Below, piece after piece: positions 43,939 to 53,227 of a stretch of 64,000 bases of DNA. This stretch comes from Armatimonadota bacterium (GTDB lineage: Bacteria; Armatimonadota; Fimbriimonadia; Fimbriimonadales; Fimbriimonadaceae), in assembly GCA_022563855.1 (NCBI GenBank), contig JADFMN010000003.1, positions 186,001 to 250,000 of the forward strand, given 5' to 3'. Under the pieces are notes generated by a model, which saw only the letters and a list, made by a program, of their open reading frames with translations, had not been told where the DNA came from and ran no database searches. The translations under genes and the position numbers were made by a program. Each line of letters opens with the position of its first letter. Within the stretch, counting starts at the first letter, position 1.

Positions 43939-45537
43939 TTACGTCTCAACGTGAAGCGTCTTTTCGTTCGTGTACGTGACGAGGCCTGGCCCCGCCTTCC
44001 TTGGCTTGCGAACGTACTTCTTCAACACGTAATCGACCGCTACATAAGACGAGTGCTTGCTGTCGCTGTTGGAGACGGCGAGCCGCGCCGCAAACCGCAG
44101 GTCTTCCATCTGAACCTTTTCCGGCTTGTTCTGCGAGAGTAGAACGACGTGCGAAGACGCGCCGCCCCGCACGTGGAACCAGATGTCGTTCGGGCGGGCA
44201 ACCTTAGTTGTCAAATAGTCGTTTGACGTCGCGTTGCTACCGAAAAGTACCCGCCAGCCGCCCGGCGACAGCTGCTCGCGAATCCTGTGGCCTTCGTATG
44301 GACGATCCTCTTTCTTCCTCGCGACGACTTGGCGGTGTAGCCACCGTTTCTTGTCGGCAGCTTCCTTGATCTTGTTGAACTCTGGGAGGTCGTCGGCCTG
44401 GTCGATCTTGTCGAGGGCCGCCTCGATGTCTTCGAGGTCTCTTGAGAGGCGATTGCGTTGGGCGGCGACGCCGTCGGCGCTCTGCTTGGCACGTTTGGCC
44501 TTCTTGAAGATCATGTTCGCGTTCTCTACGGGAGTCTTCTTTGGGTCGAGCTTGATCGTGACCGGGTTGCCTTCGTAGTCGGTGGTCTCAAGGATTGTGT
44601 CGCCCTCTTTGATCGTGTGCTGATAGGCGAGGATCAGCTCCGCCTCCAACTGTCTCTCGTTCGCTGTTGCGGCTGTTTGTAAAGCCTCCGCGATTCCCTT
44701 TAGCGCGGTCTGCCTTGCGCGCAGCACGCGCTTGAGCTGTGACTTCAGCGATGTCTTTCGCTGTGCCAGCCTGTCGTCGCCGACGATGTTATTGAAGTGC
44801 TGTTCGAGCGCTTGGCTGATCGAGGATCGCTTGACGCAATCAAGATCGAGCGTCGTCAGCGGCAGCGGGTAGGCGCCGATCCCTTCGCAGTAAACGGGGG
44901 TGTACTCGCTGTTTTCTATCGCGGTTTGCACTTCGCCAATCGGGACGCCCGACTCGATCAGTTTCCGCACGAACGGCGACGCGCCCTCGAACTGTTTTAA
45001 GTCGTCGCCCTCCTTCGCCTCCAGGATCGATGGCTTGGGGTCGAACGGCGGCGGCTCGTACGTCTTGCCAGGGAGGATCGGGCGTTTGCTCTTGCTTTTG
45101 TGGACGACCTTGATCGCGGCGAGGATCTTCTTGTCGGCGTCGAGCAGCACGACGTTCGAGTGCTTGCCCATCATCTCCGCCACGATCTGGAAACCACCTT
45201 CTTTGGTCTTGAAACCTATGTCGACGACTCGGTCGAGGCCGCGCTGCCTTATGTATTCGACCCGCGAATCCATCAGGTGTTTGCGCAGCGTCATGCAAAA
45301 AGTCGGTGGCTCCTTCGGGCCAGGGCTCCTGCGGGTCACGAGGTGCATCCGCGCATACTCCGCCTCGGCAGAGATATACAGGTACCGCTCCTTGCCCGCA
45401 TAGATGCTCAGCTCGATCTCCAGCGTTCCACGTTGCATGACGCGCTGGACCCTGCCGCCGACGAGAGGCTGTAGCTCTGCGACGACGGCTGCTAGGGAGA
45501 TCGAGTCGAACGGAACGCGCACTTTCTTACTGCGCAA
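43939..45537 (-). CDS. rqcH: RqcH-type NFACT protein
   Basis: Bacterial NEMF/Rqc2 homologue that binds stalled 50S-peptidyl-tRNA and adds C-terminal alanine tails. 532 residues: NFACT-N (DSISLAAVVAELQPLVGGRV, FCMTLRKHLMDSRVEYIRQ, GKHSNVVLLD), a long coiled coil (about 250-400) and NFACT-R with GASSHVVLL and VDYVLKKYVRKPRKAGPGLV. In older annotation this family is named fibronectin-binding protein. rqcP and mutS2 are not nearby. Confidence 0.9.
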   Translation of the reverse strand: MRSKKVRVPFDSISLAAVVAELQPLVGGRVQRVMQRGTLEIELSIYAGKERYLYISAEAEYARMHLVTRRSPGPKEPPTFCMTLRKHLMDSRVEYIRQRGLDRVVDIGFKTKEGGFQIVAEMMGKHSNVVLLDADKKILAAIKVVHKSKSKRPILPGKTYEPPPFDPKPSILEAKEGDDLKQFEGASPFVRKLIESGVPIGEVQTAIENSEYTPVYCEGIGAYPLPLTTLDLDCVKRSSISQALEQHFNNIVGDDRLAQRKTSLKSQLKRVLRARQTALKGIAEALQTAATANERQLEAELILAYQHTIKEGDTILETTDYEGNPVTIKLDPKKTPVENANMIFKKAKRAKQSADGVAAQRNRLSRDLEDIEAALDKIDQADDLPEFNKIKEAADKKRWLHRQVVARKKEDRPYEGHRIREQLSPGGWRVLFGSNATSNDYLTTKVARPNDIWFHVRGGASSHVVLLSQNKPEKVQMEDLRFAARLAVSNSDSKHSSYVAVDYVLKKYVRKPRKAGPGLVTYTNEKTLHVET

Positions 45538-45546
45538 GTATGTCAG

Positions 45547-47778
45547 TTAGCCGCCAGATACGATCGACACAAGTCCGACGTCGATGAACTGACCGCCGCT
45601 GGTCTGCTTGCAGTGGACGGCGATGGTGTTTCTCCCGGCCTGGAAGACACTGCGCTTGCTGTCGTTGAGCGGGACGATGATGTACTCGTCGACCCACCGC
45701 TCAAACTTCGCGATGAGAACCCCGTTGACGTACACTTCCGCGTCCTCGTCGTGCCAGATTCTGAGCGCGAGGTTTTCAGGGACGAAGGAAAGCTCGAACT
45801 CACGCCTGATCCAGATGTCGGGTGTCGTCCACGCAAAGCCGACGTTCGGCGCGGGCGTCGTCTTCTGCCCGAACCCGCCTTCTGCGACGGTCCACCGGGC
45901 GTCGTCGTAATCGCGTGCGAACCAGTCGCCTGTCGGTTCCTTTGTCGTGACTCTCCAGGACTGCTTTTCCCGTTCGCTTGTCGGCAGCACGGTCCGCAGA
46001 ATGGGCATCGGGCCGTAAAGCGCTTCGTGCAAGGGCCGTGCCCACTCCGGCTTGACCTTGAGCACTGCGCGGTCGTACGTCATCAGCCCGTTGACCTCGC
46101 CCTCGACGTCGGTCGTCTGTGTGTAGATCGCCGCGCAGAGGCCAGAGCTGCGCAGAAAGTTGAGCTGGAAGAAGATGCGTTCGTAGTGGTCTCGGAGCTC
46201 CTCTTCGCTGTTGTAAGTGCGGTATCCCCAGTTGCGCTTGTCCCACCAAAGATGGCCCTCGACCGGCCAGCCGAGGCCGCCGAACTCACCGAGGACGGAA
46301 GCTCGCCTACCATCTGGCTCCGGTGCAGCAGGGCCGGGATAGCTGTGAATGTCATAGACGTCCCCTACGCCGCGATCCGACCATCCGCTGGCGCCGTTGA
46401 CCAGTCTTGTCGGGTCGAGCTTCTTCGTAAGGTCGACGATGCGCGACGTGTCGTACTGCCCCCACCCCTCGTTGAACGGCACCCACATGATGATGCTCGG
46501 ATGGTGCTTGAACTGCTTGATGATCTGCGAGTATTCTTCTTCAAATTGTGCCGCCGACTCTTCCGTGCGGACGAGGTCGGGGTCGTTCCCGCCGATGTAC
46601 TTATCGCCGCTCGGCATATCCTGCCAAACGAGCAATCCCATGACGTCGCACCACCAGTACCATCGCTCAGGCTCGACTTTCACGTGCTTGCGAACGGTAT
46701 TGAAACCGAGGCTCTTCAGCACTTCGAGGTCGTACTTCAGCGCGTCGTCGGTTGGGGCGGTGTACAGCCCGTCGGGCCACCAGCCTTGGTCAAGAGGGCC
46801 GATCTGAAAGATCGGTTTTCCGTTGAGGTAGATGCGCCGCCCGTAGTCGTCCTCTTTAACCTCGACTGATCGAAAAGTGAAGTAGGAACGAACTACGTCG
46901 ATTATTGTGCCGTTATCTTCCAGTACGAGTTGTAGCCAATACAGCGTCGGCTCGTCCGGAGTCCAAAAAACTGGATGCGGAATTCGGAATACAACTTCGC
47001 TCTGTTCTACGTGCTTGCCGCTAAAGAAGGTGCGATTCCTCCAAGTGGCATACGAATCAATGGAGTGCTTCTCTGTCAGTCCTGGAATTTCGACAATGAT
47101 CGTGACAACACCCGTGAGCGGATCCGCCTGTATTTCAATACTCTTGAAATAACTTTCTGATACAGGTTCGATCCACACGCTCTGCCAGATACCGGTGACC
47201 GCCGAGTACCATATCCCTTGTGGGTTCAAGACCTGTTTCCCGCGCGGCTGCGTGCCCTGGTCCGTCGGGTCCCAGACTATGACTTCTATTTCGTTCTTGC
47301 CGTTGCGCAGTTGATCGGTTATGTCGAAAGAAAACCTATCGTAACCTCCGCGGTGCCTGCCGATTTCGCTTCCGTTCAGGAAGACTGTCGCCTCCCAATC
47401 GACTGCGTCGAAGTGCAGGATTGTTCTCCTGCCGTCCCAATCCGATGGCACGACGAAGTCGCGGCGGTAGATGAGATTTTGCTCTGGCGTGACCGGCTTC
47501 TTGACGCCGCTTAATGCGGACTCGACGGGGAACGGGACGAGAATCTGTCCCGCTGCGCCCGGCCAGCTTGCGTCCTTGTCGACGATCGCGTACTCCCACA
47601 GCCCGTTCAGGCTCATCCAGTCGTCGCGCACGAGGGTCGGGCGCGGATATTCTGGGTGGGCGTTGGTCGGCGAGACCTCAGCGGCCCAACGGGTCATGAT
47701 GTTGCCCTGCACAGGGCTCCACTGTTGCGTAGTCGTCATCGCGGTGATTACCAATGCCAAGCTGAGCATCGGCTTCAT
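45547..47778 (-). CDS. Secreted glycoside hydrolase family 2 enzyme
   Basis: 743 residues with a signal peptide (MKPMLSLALVITAMTT). GH2 layout: sugar-binding jelly roll (RRDFVVPSDWDGRRTILHFD, GIWQSVWIEPV), an Ig-like domain, the TIM barrel and an added C-terminal beta-sandwich (ALRIWHDEDAEVYVNGV) that probably binds carbohydrate. The acid/base Glu lies in WVPFNEGWGQ and the nucleophile in VLGEFGG. Beta-galactosidase, glucuronidase or mannosidase specificity cannot be fixed. Confidence 0.9.
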   Translation of the reverse strand: MKPMLSLALVITAMTTTQQWSPVQGNIMTRWAAEVSPTNAHPEYPRPTLVRDDWMSLNGLWEYAIVDKDASWPGAAGQILVPFPVESALSGVKKPVTPEQNLIYRRDFVVPSDWDGRRTILHFDAVDWEATVFLNGSEIGRHRGGYDRFSFDITDQLRNGKNEIEVIVWDPTDQGTQPRGKQVLNPQGIWYSAVTGIWQSVWIEPVSESYFKSIEIQADPLTGVVTIIVEIPGLTEKHSIDSYATWRNRTFFSGKHVEQSEVVFRIPHPVFWTPDEPTLYWLQLVLEDNGTIIDVVRSYFTFRSVEVKEDDYGRRIYLNGKPIFQIGPLDQGWWPDGLYTAPTDDALKYDLEVLKSLGFNTVRKHVKVEPERWYWWCDVMGLLVWQDMPSGDKYIGGNDPDLVRTEESAAQFEEEYSQIIKQFKHHPSIIMWVPFNEGWGQYDTSRIVDLTKKLDPTRLVNGASGWSDRGVGDVYDIHSYPGPAAPEPDGRRASVLGEFGGLGWPVEGHLWWDKRNWGYRTYNSEEELRDHYERIFFQLNFLRSSGLCAAIYTQTTDVEGEVNGLMTYDRAVLKVKPEWARPLHEALYGPMPILRTVLPTSEREKQSWRVTTKEPTGDWFARDYDDARWTVAEGGFGQKTTPAPNVGFAWTTPDIWIRREFELSFVPENLALRIWHDEDAEVYVNGVLIAKFERWVDEYIIVPLNDSKRSVFQAGRNTIAVHCKQTSGGQFIDVGLVSIVSGG

Positions 47779-47872
47779 TGTGGCGCAAGGGGGAGTTGGC
47801 AGTTGGCTGTTTGCAGTCGTCAGTTCCCCGAACTAACCCGAACCTCCGAGCTCCTCAGCCATAATACAAGCC

Positions 47873-49066
47873 ATGTACGTTGCACTGATCGCACTCTTGG
47901 CGATGATGCCGGGTATTCAGAAGGCTGATCCGTACCTGGTTCAGGCCAAGCTCCTCCACGCGCAGTACCCGCTGATCGACGGCCACAACGACCTCCCCTG
48001 GGGCATGCGCAATCGCGAAGGCGGGTTCGACGAGTTCGACATCAGGCTGCGCCAAGACACGGGCCAGACCGACATCCCGCGCCTGCGCGAGGGAGGATTG
48101 GGCGGTCAGTTCTGGTCTGTGTACGTCCCGACCAGCCTGCCGGGCGGGGAAGCGGTCGAGGCGACGATGCAGCAGATCGAGATCGTGTACGACATGGCCG
48201 ACCGGTACAGCGACGTGTTCGAGATGGCGTACACGGCTGACGACGTGATGCGAATCTTCAACGATGGGAAGATCGCGTCGATGATCGGTGTGGAAGGCGG
48301 CCACTGCATCAACTCTTCTCTGCAAGCGTTGCGAGCGTTCTACCGCCAGGGCGCGCGGTACATGACCGTCACGCACAGCAGCAATACTCCGTGGGCCGAC
48401 AGCGCGACCGACGAGCCGCAGAACGACGGCCTCAACGCCTTCGGCGAGCAGGTGATCCGTGAGATGAACCGACTCGGGATGCTCGTCGACCTCAGCCACG
48501 TCTCTGCCGACACGATGCGTGATGTGTTCCGGGTAACACGCGCTCCGGTGATCTACTCACATTCAGGAGCGGGCGGCGTCACTCCGCACCCGCGCAACGT
48601 GCCGGACGATATCCTGCCGCTCGTAAAAGTGAATGGCGGAGTGATCATGGTGATCATCCTTGCGTCTTACACTTCGCCTGCGATTTATGCGCACTCGCAG
48701 GCGCGGGACAAAGTTGAAGAGACCGCAATCGCTCGGTATGGCGAGGGCGACGAGCGCGTCGCGCAGACTGTTGAGAGGTGGCTGTCAATCAACGAGCGCC
48801 CGATCGCGACTCTCAGCCAGGTCGCCGACCACATCGACCACATCAAGAACATGATCGGCGTCGACCACATCGGCATCGGCGGCGATTACGACGGCGGTGG
48901 CGGAGTTGAAGGGCTCGAGGACGTTTCAACGTATCCGAAGCTTACGGCCGAGCTCCTGCGGCGGGGCTATACCGACGAAGAGATCGGCAAGATCCTCGGG
49001 CTGAACGTCATCCGAGTCATGCGTGAAGCCGAGCGCGTCTCACGCGTGATGAAGCGCGAAGGATAA
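47873..49066 (+). CDS. Membrane dipeptidase (peptidase family M19)
   Basis: 397 residues with a short hydrophobic start (MYVALIALLAMMPG). The amidohydrolase metal ligands of renal dipeptidase are visible: LIDGHNDLPWGM, the bridging Glu in IGVEGGHCIN, VDLSHVS, and the C-terminal DHIGIGGDYDGGG. YSHSGAGGVT replaces the usual SHSS loop. It would cleave dipeptides outside the membrane. It is divergent from the GH2 gene, with 94 bases between them. Confidence 0.92.
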   Translation: MYVALIALLAMMPGIQKADPYLVQAKLLHAQYPLIDGHNDLPWGMRNREGGFDEFDIRLRQDTGQTDIPRLREGGLGGQFWSVYVPTSLPGGEAVEATMQQIEIVYDMADRYSDVFEMAYTADDVMRIFNDGKIASMIGVEGGHCINSSLQALRAFYRQGARYMTVTHSSNTPWADSATDEPQNDGLNAFGEQVIREMNRLGMLVDLSHVSADTMRDVFRVTRAPVIYSHSGAGGVTPHPRNVPDDILPLVKVNGGVIMVIILASYTSPAIYAHSQARDKVEETAIARYGEGDERVAQTVERWLSINERPIATLSQVADHIDHIKNMIGVDHIGIGGDYDGGGGVEGLEDVSTYPKLTAELLRRGYTDEEIGKILGLNVIRVMREAERVSRVMKREG

Positions 49067-49070
49067 TAGT

Positions 49071-49109
49071 CCCCTCTCCCCGAGCCTGGGGGGAGGGTTA
49101 GGGAGGGGG
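49071..49109. repeat. Copy of the trmFO-type GC-rich repeat after the dipeptidase gene
   Basis: CCCCTCTCCCCGAGCC followed by a run equal, apart from one extra G, to the unit at 33745-33767 (TGGGGGAGGGTTAGGGAGGG). It begins four bases after the dipeptidase stop and forms a GC hairpin. Confidence 0.7.
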
Positions 49110-49211
49110 TTCGGGGTGTGCCCGGTTCACAATTCAGGTGCGCGGAGTTGTTGCCAGTAAACTGATCGAGGCAGCAGAAGCCGCTAATCCAAACCCGCTC
49201 AAAAAAGATCA

Positions 49212-49523
49212 ATGAATGCGCACGGAGAGATTGAGGAGCAAGGCGAAGACCAAGAGTGGGAACGACCGCCCGACCCGCTGCCGCAAAGAAAGCGGAAGAG
49301 TTACTTTCCTGGCTGCTTTCTCATGGCCATAGCTCCGTTCCTTATCTGCGCTGGAGCGCTAAGTCTAATGCCAGAAGGTCCTCATGGACCGAACGGAGAG
49401 ATTACAAGTGATCCAGGATTAGAAGTTGTATCCTCTGTACTTAGGTTTTTGGCGGTTAGTCTGTTCATTACCGGCATTATCTTGATAGTGAAAGTGTATT
49501 TCGACAATCGACGATCAGAGTGA
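49212..49523 (+). CDS. Small two-helix membrane protein
   Basis: 103 residues: a charged start rich in Glu (MNAHGEIEEQGEDQEWERPP), a helix FLMAIAPFLICAGALSLM, a short loop, and a second helix FLAVSLFITGIILIVKVYF. No family recognised. It is less GC-rich than its neighbours. Its last 9 bases overlap the convergent esterase gene. Confidence 0.55.
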   Translation: MNAHGEIEEQGEDQEWERPPDPLPQRKRKSYFPGCFLMAIAPFLICAGALSLMPEGPHGPNGEITSDPGLEVVSSVLRFLAVSLFITGIILIVKVYFDNRRSE

Positions 49524-50264
49524 AGAAGCCCTAAAAAACGCGACGATTCTTGTTGCGGCGTCTGCGGGCACACGGTGGCCGCCGTCGTACTCCCAAATCC
49601 AAAGCGGTGCATCTTGGCCCTCGTAGATAACAGTCTCGACGCCGCTCGACTTGGCATTGCTGTATCCGTACCATCGCACCATGAGGTTGGAGAACCGGCG
49701 CATTACATCGATGCTGACCAGCTGATCCTTTGTGCCGGCGATGATGAACGCTGGCTTCTTCGGACCATCGCGCATCCAGAGACCGCCGGGCGCGCAGCTG
49801 CCAGCGACGGCGGTGATCTTGTCGCCGCGCTCGGCCTGCAAAAGCCACGAGAACTGCGAACCGTTCGAGTGTCCGGTCACGAAAGTGCGCTTCGGATCGG
49901 CGTCGAACTCCTTCTTTGCCCACTCGAGAATAACGTCGAACAGTATCAGATCGCGATCGTCGTAAGTGTCCGGCCCCTTCTGCCACCCCGTGCGCTTGCC
50001 CTCGGGGTCGGTGATCCCCTTGACTCCAGTCAGACCGTTCGGATAGATCACCGCGGCCTCTGGCCAAAGCTCATGGATGGGTCTGCTGCGCGCGATCTGC
50101 GCTCCCCGCCCGCCGTGGCCGTGGAACACGAGCACCACCGGCGTCTTAGTGGACTTCTTGCTCGGTCGATACACGACCGCGGCCCGCTCCAGACCTCCGG
50201 CTTTGAACTCGACGATCTCAGGCCTTTGCGCCAGAAGAATCAGTGCGAAACTAACGATCATCAT
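49515..50264 (-). CDS. Secreted alpha/beta hydrolase, polyhydroxybutyrate depolymerase-like
   Basis: 249 residues with a signal-like start (MMIVSFALILLAQ). VVLVFHGHGGRG forms the oxyanion strand-loop, FVTGHSNGSQFSW the nucleophile elbow with Ser, AGTKDQLVSID the acid and EYDGGHRVP the His. It resembles LpqC/feruloyl-esterase type secreted esterases. The substrate could be polyhydroxyalkanoate or a plant or cell wall ester. Confidence 0.88.
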   Translation of the reverse strand: MMIVSFALILLAQRPEIVEFKAGGLERAAVVYRPSKKSTKTPVVLVFHGHGGRGAQIARSRPIHELWPEAAVIYPNGLTGVKGITDPEGKRTGWQKGPDTYDDRDLILFDVILEWAKKEFDADPKRTFVTGHSNGSQFSWLLQAERGDKITAVAGSCAPGGLWMRDGPKKPAFIIAGTKDQLVSIDVMRRFSNLMVRWYGYSNAKSSGVETVIYEGQDAPLWIWEYDGGHRVPADAATRIVAFFRASSL

Positions 50265-50293
50265 TTGTGTGGACGCCCGGGCTGTTTTGTAGT

Positions 50294-50836
50294 TCAGCTC
50301 TCGTTTGAGGTTTCTTCTTCAGGAGAATCAGAGTATTCATCTAGATCTATAAAGGCATTGGAATTCAGGTGAAAATCGTGTAGTTGCCATTCGTCTCCGA
50401 CTTTCAGCAAGATCATCCGGACAGACGCATGGCCCTTCTCGCATGTAATCAAGCCGTGAAAAGTAGTAGTGGTGCCTACTCCCGTGTACGAACTTACTTG
50501 CTCAAAGTCCAGTGAATCTATTCGTTTAAGACTCCCTAGCTTATCGCTGAAGAACGCTGTGAGTTTGTTGACGTCCTCGCGTGGCGAACTCTCTTTCGCA
50601 GCTGTTGAGAAGTGATTCCAAAACACGTCTGGATCCCAGTCTTCGCCGAGCTCTGCCAGTATCTGTCTGGCCTCCTTAGTCGAATCTTTCTGAGTAGATG
50701 AATAAGCTTTGTAGGCAAAGAACCCTAACGCCAGAACAACGAGAAAGAGAGCGGCGCATCCCAAGCCAATATAGAGCCAAATTGGTTGTTTGGGTTTCTC
50801 GATCTGCCGTGACGGCGGTGCTTCGATCGACTCCAT
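50294..50836 (-). CDS. Single-pass membrane protein of unknown function
   Basis: 180 residues. A short cytoplasmic start, then the helix LYIGLGCAALFLVVLALGFFAYKAY, then an external domain with helices (VFWNHFSTAAKESS, KLTAFFSDKLGSL) and strands (TTTTFHGLITCEKGHASVRM, WQLHDFHLNSN) as in small NTF2-like or DUF4864-like domains. Acidic Ser/Glu tail. It lies 29 bases after the serine hydrolase... esterase order on the minus strand. GC is lower than in neighbours. Confidence 0.6.
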   Translation of the reverse strand: MESIEAPPSRQIEKPKQPIWLYIGLGCAALFLVVLALGFFAYKAYSSTQKDSTKEARQILAELGEDWDPDVFWNHFSTAAKESSPREDVNKLTAFFSDKLGSLKRIDSLDFEQVSSYTGVGTTTTFHGLITCEKGHASVRMILLKVGDEWQLHDFHLNSNAFIDLDEYSDSPEEETSNES

Positions 50837-50883
50837 ATCAGGGTGATCATACCGCTTTCCCTGTTGGGCCTAGTTTGTATAAT

Positions 50884-52362
50884 CTAATTCGGAAAAGCCG
50901 TCAGCACTTGCCTTGCGATGTCCCAGTGTCGATAGGACCTATCACCGCGCGCGGACCTGTCTAGCCCGCGACGGACGATGACGAGCTCCTTCGAAGGGAT
51001 CACGATCACGTAGTTGCCGCGGTTGCCGGCCGCGACGAATGCATCGCGCGGCACGCCTGTCGTGTTAGTCGGCACGAGCCACCACTGGCCGCCGTACTGA
51101 TCGCCGATCGCGCTGCTTGCCGGCGCAGGAGTGCGGCAGAACTCGATCCACTGGCTGGAGATCAGCCGCTCACCGTTCCACACCCCGTCGTTCATATAAA
51201 GCAGTCCGAAGCGCGCGAGGTCGCGAGCGGTCGTGTACACCTGGCTGCTGAAAACGAAGTCGCCGAAACGGTCGACGCCCGGCACCGTGTTGCGCATTCC
51301 GATCTTGTCGAACAGGTTTTTGCGCGGGAACTCGAGGTACTCCTGATCGTCGCCGATCACGCGTTTCATCGCGAGCACGGCGAGCAGCGTGTCGTAGTTC
51401 TCATAGTCCCAGTGTGCGTCCGGGTCGTGCTGCAGCCTTCTCGATCTTGCGCCGTCGGCTGAACTTCTTCCCGCCCAGTAGGAGAGCCCCGAACCGGTGA
51501 CGTCGACGTTGCCCGCGTTGTCGACCGTGTCGAGCCCGCTCGACATGTTCAGCACGTTCCTCAGCGTGATGTTCCGCCTTGCATCGTGCTCAGAATCGCG
51601 AGTGCGCGGCAGCCAGTCGACGTCCAGCGGCTCGTCCAGGCTCAGTTCGCCCCGGTCGACGAGCATTCCGATCAGCGTGACCGCGATGCTCTTGGCCGCG
51701 GACCAGGTGCGCGTCTTGGTGCCGACGTTCGCGCCGTTCTCGTACCGCTCATGCACTATCTGCCCCTTGTAGAGCACCAGCAGGCTGAGCGTGACCTGGC
51801 TCGGATTGCCGTGGAGTTCGGGATCGAAAAGCCAGTCGCTCGCCTCTTGCAGGGCCTCTTTGTCGAAGTCTGTCGGGCGCTTGTACGGGTCGGTCCGGTC
51901 GCCGTCTGGCCAGTCGATACGTGCAGCGTTACCGGATAAAGGTGGCATTTTCAGGATCGGAAGGTCGTCGATGTCGGCCAGCGTCTGGTCGGGCGACATG
52001 ACGATGCAGCCTAGCCCTTCGCGGTAGACGGCGCGCATCACCGGGATCGGGTCGTTGCCGTCGCGCCCGACCGTGACGGTCTTGTTGTTCCGGTCGATCT
52101 GGACGTCCCCGTTCTGCGGGTGGAGCAGCGGGATGCGCTGGATCTGCAGCTCGTGCCGGTAGACGTCCTCCAGGCTCCGCCCGCTGGTGAACAGTCCGTT
52201 GCAGAGGATCAGTGCCTGCATCCCCCGCGCGACCAACTGCCGGTTCGGGCCGAAGTAGTCATAGCTCTCCCTGTTCTGCTGCTGCGCGGCGATGAACGGC
52301 GCAGTTCCGACGGCGAGTGCAAACGCGATGGTCAGGAACGCCGTGGCCTTAGCGAGTTTCAT
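50884..52362 (-). CDS. Secreted serine hydrolase of the beta-lactamase class C fold
   Basis: 492 residues with a signal peptide (MKLAKATAFLTIAFALAVGTAPFIAA). The penicillin-binding type catalytic motif SxxK is in RTWSAAKSIAVTLIG, YxN in DYENYDTLLAVL and the third strand in GNRGNYVIVIPS. Members include esterases, DD-peptidases and 6-aminohexanoate hydrolases. A segment of about 100 residues before the fold (DVYRHELQIQRIPLLHPQNG) is shared with the last group. Real beta-lactamase activity is unlikely. Confidence 0.88.
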   Translation of the reverse strand: MKLAKATAFLTIAFALAVGTAPFIAAQQQNRESYDYFGPNRQLVARGMQALILCNGLFTSGRSLEDVYRHELQIQRIPLLHPQNGDVQIDRNNKTVTVGRDGNDPIPVMRAVYREGLGCIVMSPDQTLADIDDLPILKMPPLSGNAARIDWPDGDRTDPYKRPTDFDKEALQEASDWLFDPELHGNPSQVTLSLLVLYKGQIVHERYENGANVGTKTRTWSAAKSIAVTLIGMLVDRGELSLDEPLDVDWLPRTRDSEHDARRNITLRNVLNMSSGLDTVDNAGNVDVTGSGLSYWAGRSSADGARSRRLQHDPDAHWDYENYDTLLAVLAMKRVIGDDQEYLEFPRKNLFDKIGMRNTVPGVDRFGDFVFSSQVYTTARDLARFGLLYMNDGVWNGERLISSQWIEFCRTPAPASSAIGDQYGGQWWLVPTNTTGVPRDAFVAAGNRGNYVIVIPSKELVIVRRGLDRSARGDRSYRHWDIARQVLTAFPN

Positions 52363-52721
52363 GTTTGGAGTTTAGCGGATTAGTTTCATTGCAAGGCGAA
52401 ATCACTTAGTCGTGTGGGAAAGCGGTGGGAAACTCCGCGGAAAACGCGATGATACGCGAGCATCGAAAGAGGAATCAACTTCGTCGGAAGATATGAGAAC
52501 AGATTGTGTATTGCGGCTGACTTGTGTAATGCCGCGCTAATGGACTAGCACAAATCACACGGATCGAAATTTAGTGCCCGCAGCAATTTGACGTTACATA
52601 CGGGCACTCAGGTTTAAGCGGCATATGCCGCCTGCGACAAGGACGAGCCCCGTCGTCTGAGTCGTTACTATACGCTCGGGGCGATGATGATGGCAACAAC
52701 TTGCCAAGGAGATAACTCACA
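52363..52721. other. Intergenic region at the left edge of the 52-55 kb island
   Basis: No gene seen in 359 bases. It contains AGTGCCCG/CGGGCACT inverted over a 20-base loop (52573-52608), a perfect 14-bp palindrome GCGGCATATGCCGC (52618-52631), and a small hairpin GGCAA/TTGCC (52692-52705) directly before the AAGGAG ribosome binding site of the next gene. Lower GC than the flanks near 52440-52560. These sites could be operators. Confidence 0.55.
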
Positions 52722-53024
52722 ATGTTATCAACACAAGAGCAGACGATAGCTCAGGAGATCGTCAAGTATGTCGAGGCTCGCGATTCAAGGTACGCACGGT
52801 GGTATGTCGGAATCGCGAGAGATTCAGCAGATCGGCTGTTTAACCAGCACGACGTCAGCGAGAACAATGGCTGGTGGATCCGCAGACAGGCGGGGAGTGC
52901 TGCTGCGGCCCGGGATATCGAGCAATACCTGCTACGCCTGGGGTTCGATGGTGGCACCGGGGGCGGAGATCACTCCACGACGAACGTATATGCGTACTAT
53001 AAAACGGGCTCTACGGTAGAGTAG
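52722..53024 (+). CDS. Small GIY-YIG-like protein
   Basis: 100 residues. RYARWYVGIARDSADRLFNQ resembles the GIY-YIG start (the second half as YVG, followed by the conserved Arg and His), ARDIEQYLLRLG offers the catalytic Glu, and STTNVYAYYK the late Asn. The order and spacing fit a minimal GIY-YIG endonuclease fold, though the first GIY is replaced (ARW). It has a good ribosome binding site, AAGGAG, ten bases before ATG. A long hairpin follows. Possibly a defence or DNA-repair nuclease; unproven. Confidence 0.55.
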   Translation: MLSTQEQTIAQEIVKYVEARDSRYARWYVGIARDSADRLFNQHDVSENNGWWIRRQAGSAAAARDIEQYLLRLGFDGGTGGGDHSTTNVYAYYKTGSTVE

Positions 53025-53044
53025 TCCGGTGTCGCAAGTTGGCT

Positions 53045-53079
53045 GACCTGGCCCGTTGCCGTGTGTGGCAGGCCAGGTC
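53045..53079 (+). terminator. Long hairpin after the GIY-YIG-like gene
   Basis: GACCTGGCC pairs with GGCCAGGTC, and inside it TGCC with GGCA, giving a 9 plus 4 bp stem. It starts 20 bases after the stop codon. There is no T tract behind it, so it may be a factor-dependent terminator or an RNA-stability element. Confidence 0.45.
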
Positions 53080-53227
53080 GACAACTAGTCCTGCTGTTAC
53101 TTCCAGAATCGACGAAGCATCGAAGGACGAGGGTTTGTCCCCCAGTCCCTTCCGGCTCAAGGTGTGGGGATGTCGATGGCCGCCACTCATCAGCCCTGCC
53201 ACCCGTGGTCGTAACCGGCGTGCCAAA

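Noticed and set aside
45613-46869. Plus-strand open frame of 418 codons
   Set aside because: Antisense of the GH2 glycosidase, no recognisable domain, Arg/Val/Asp-biased shadow composition.
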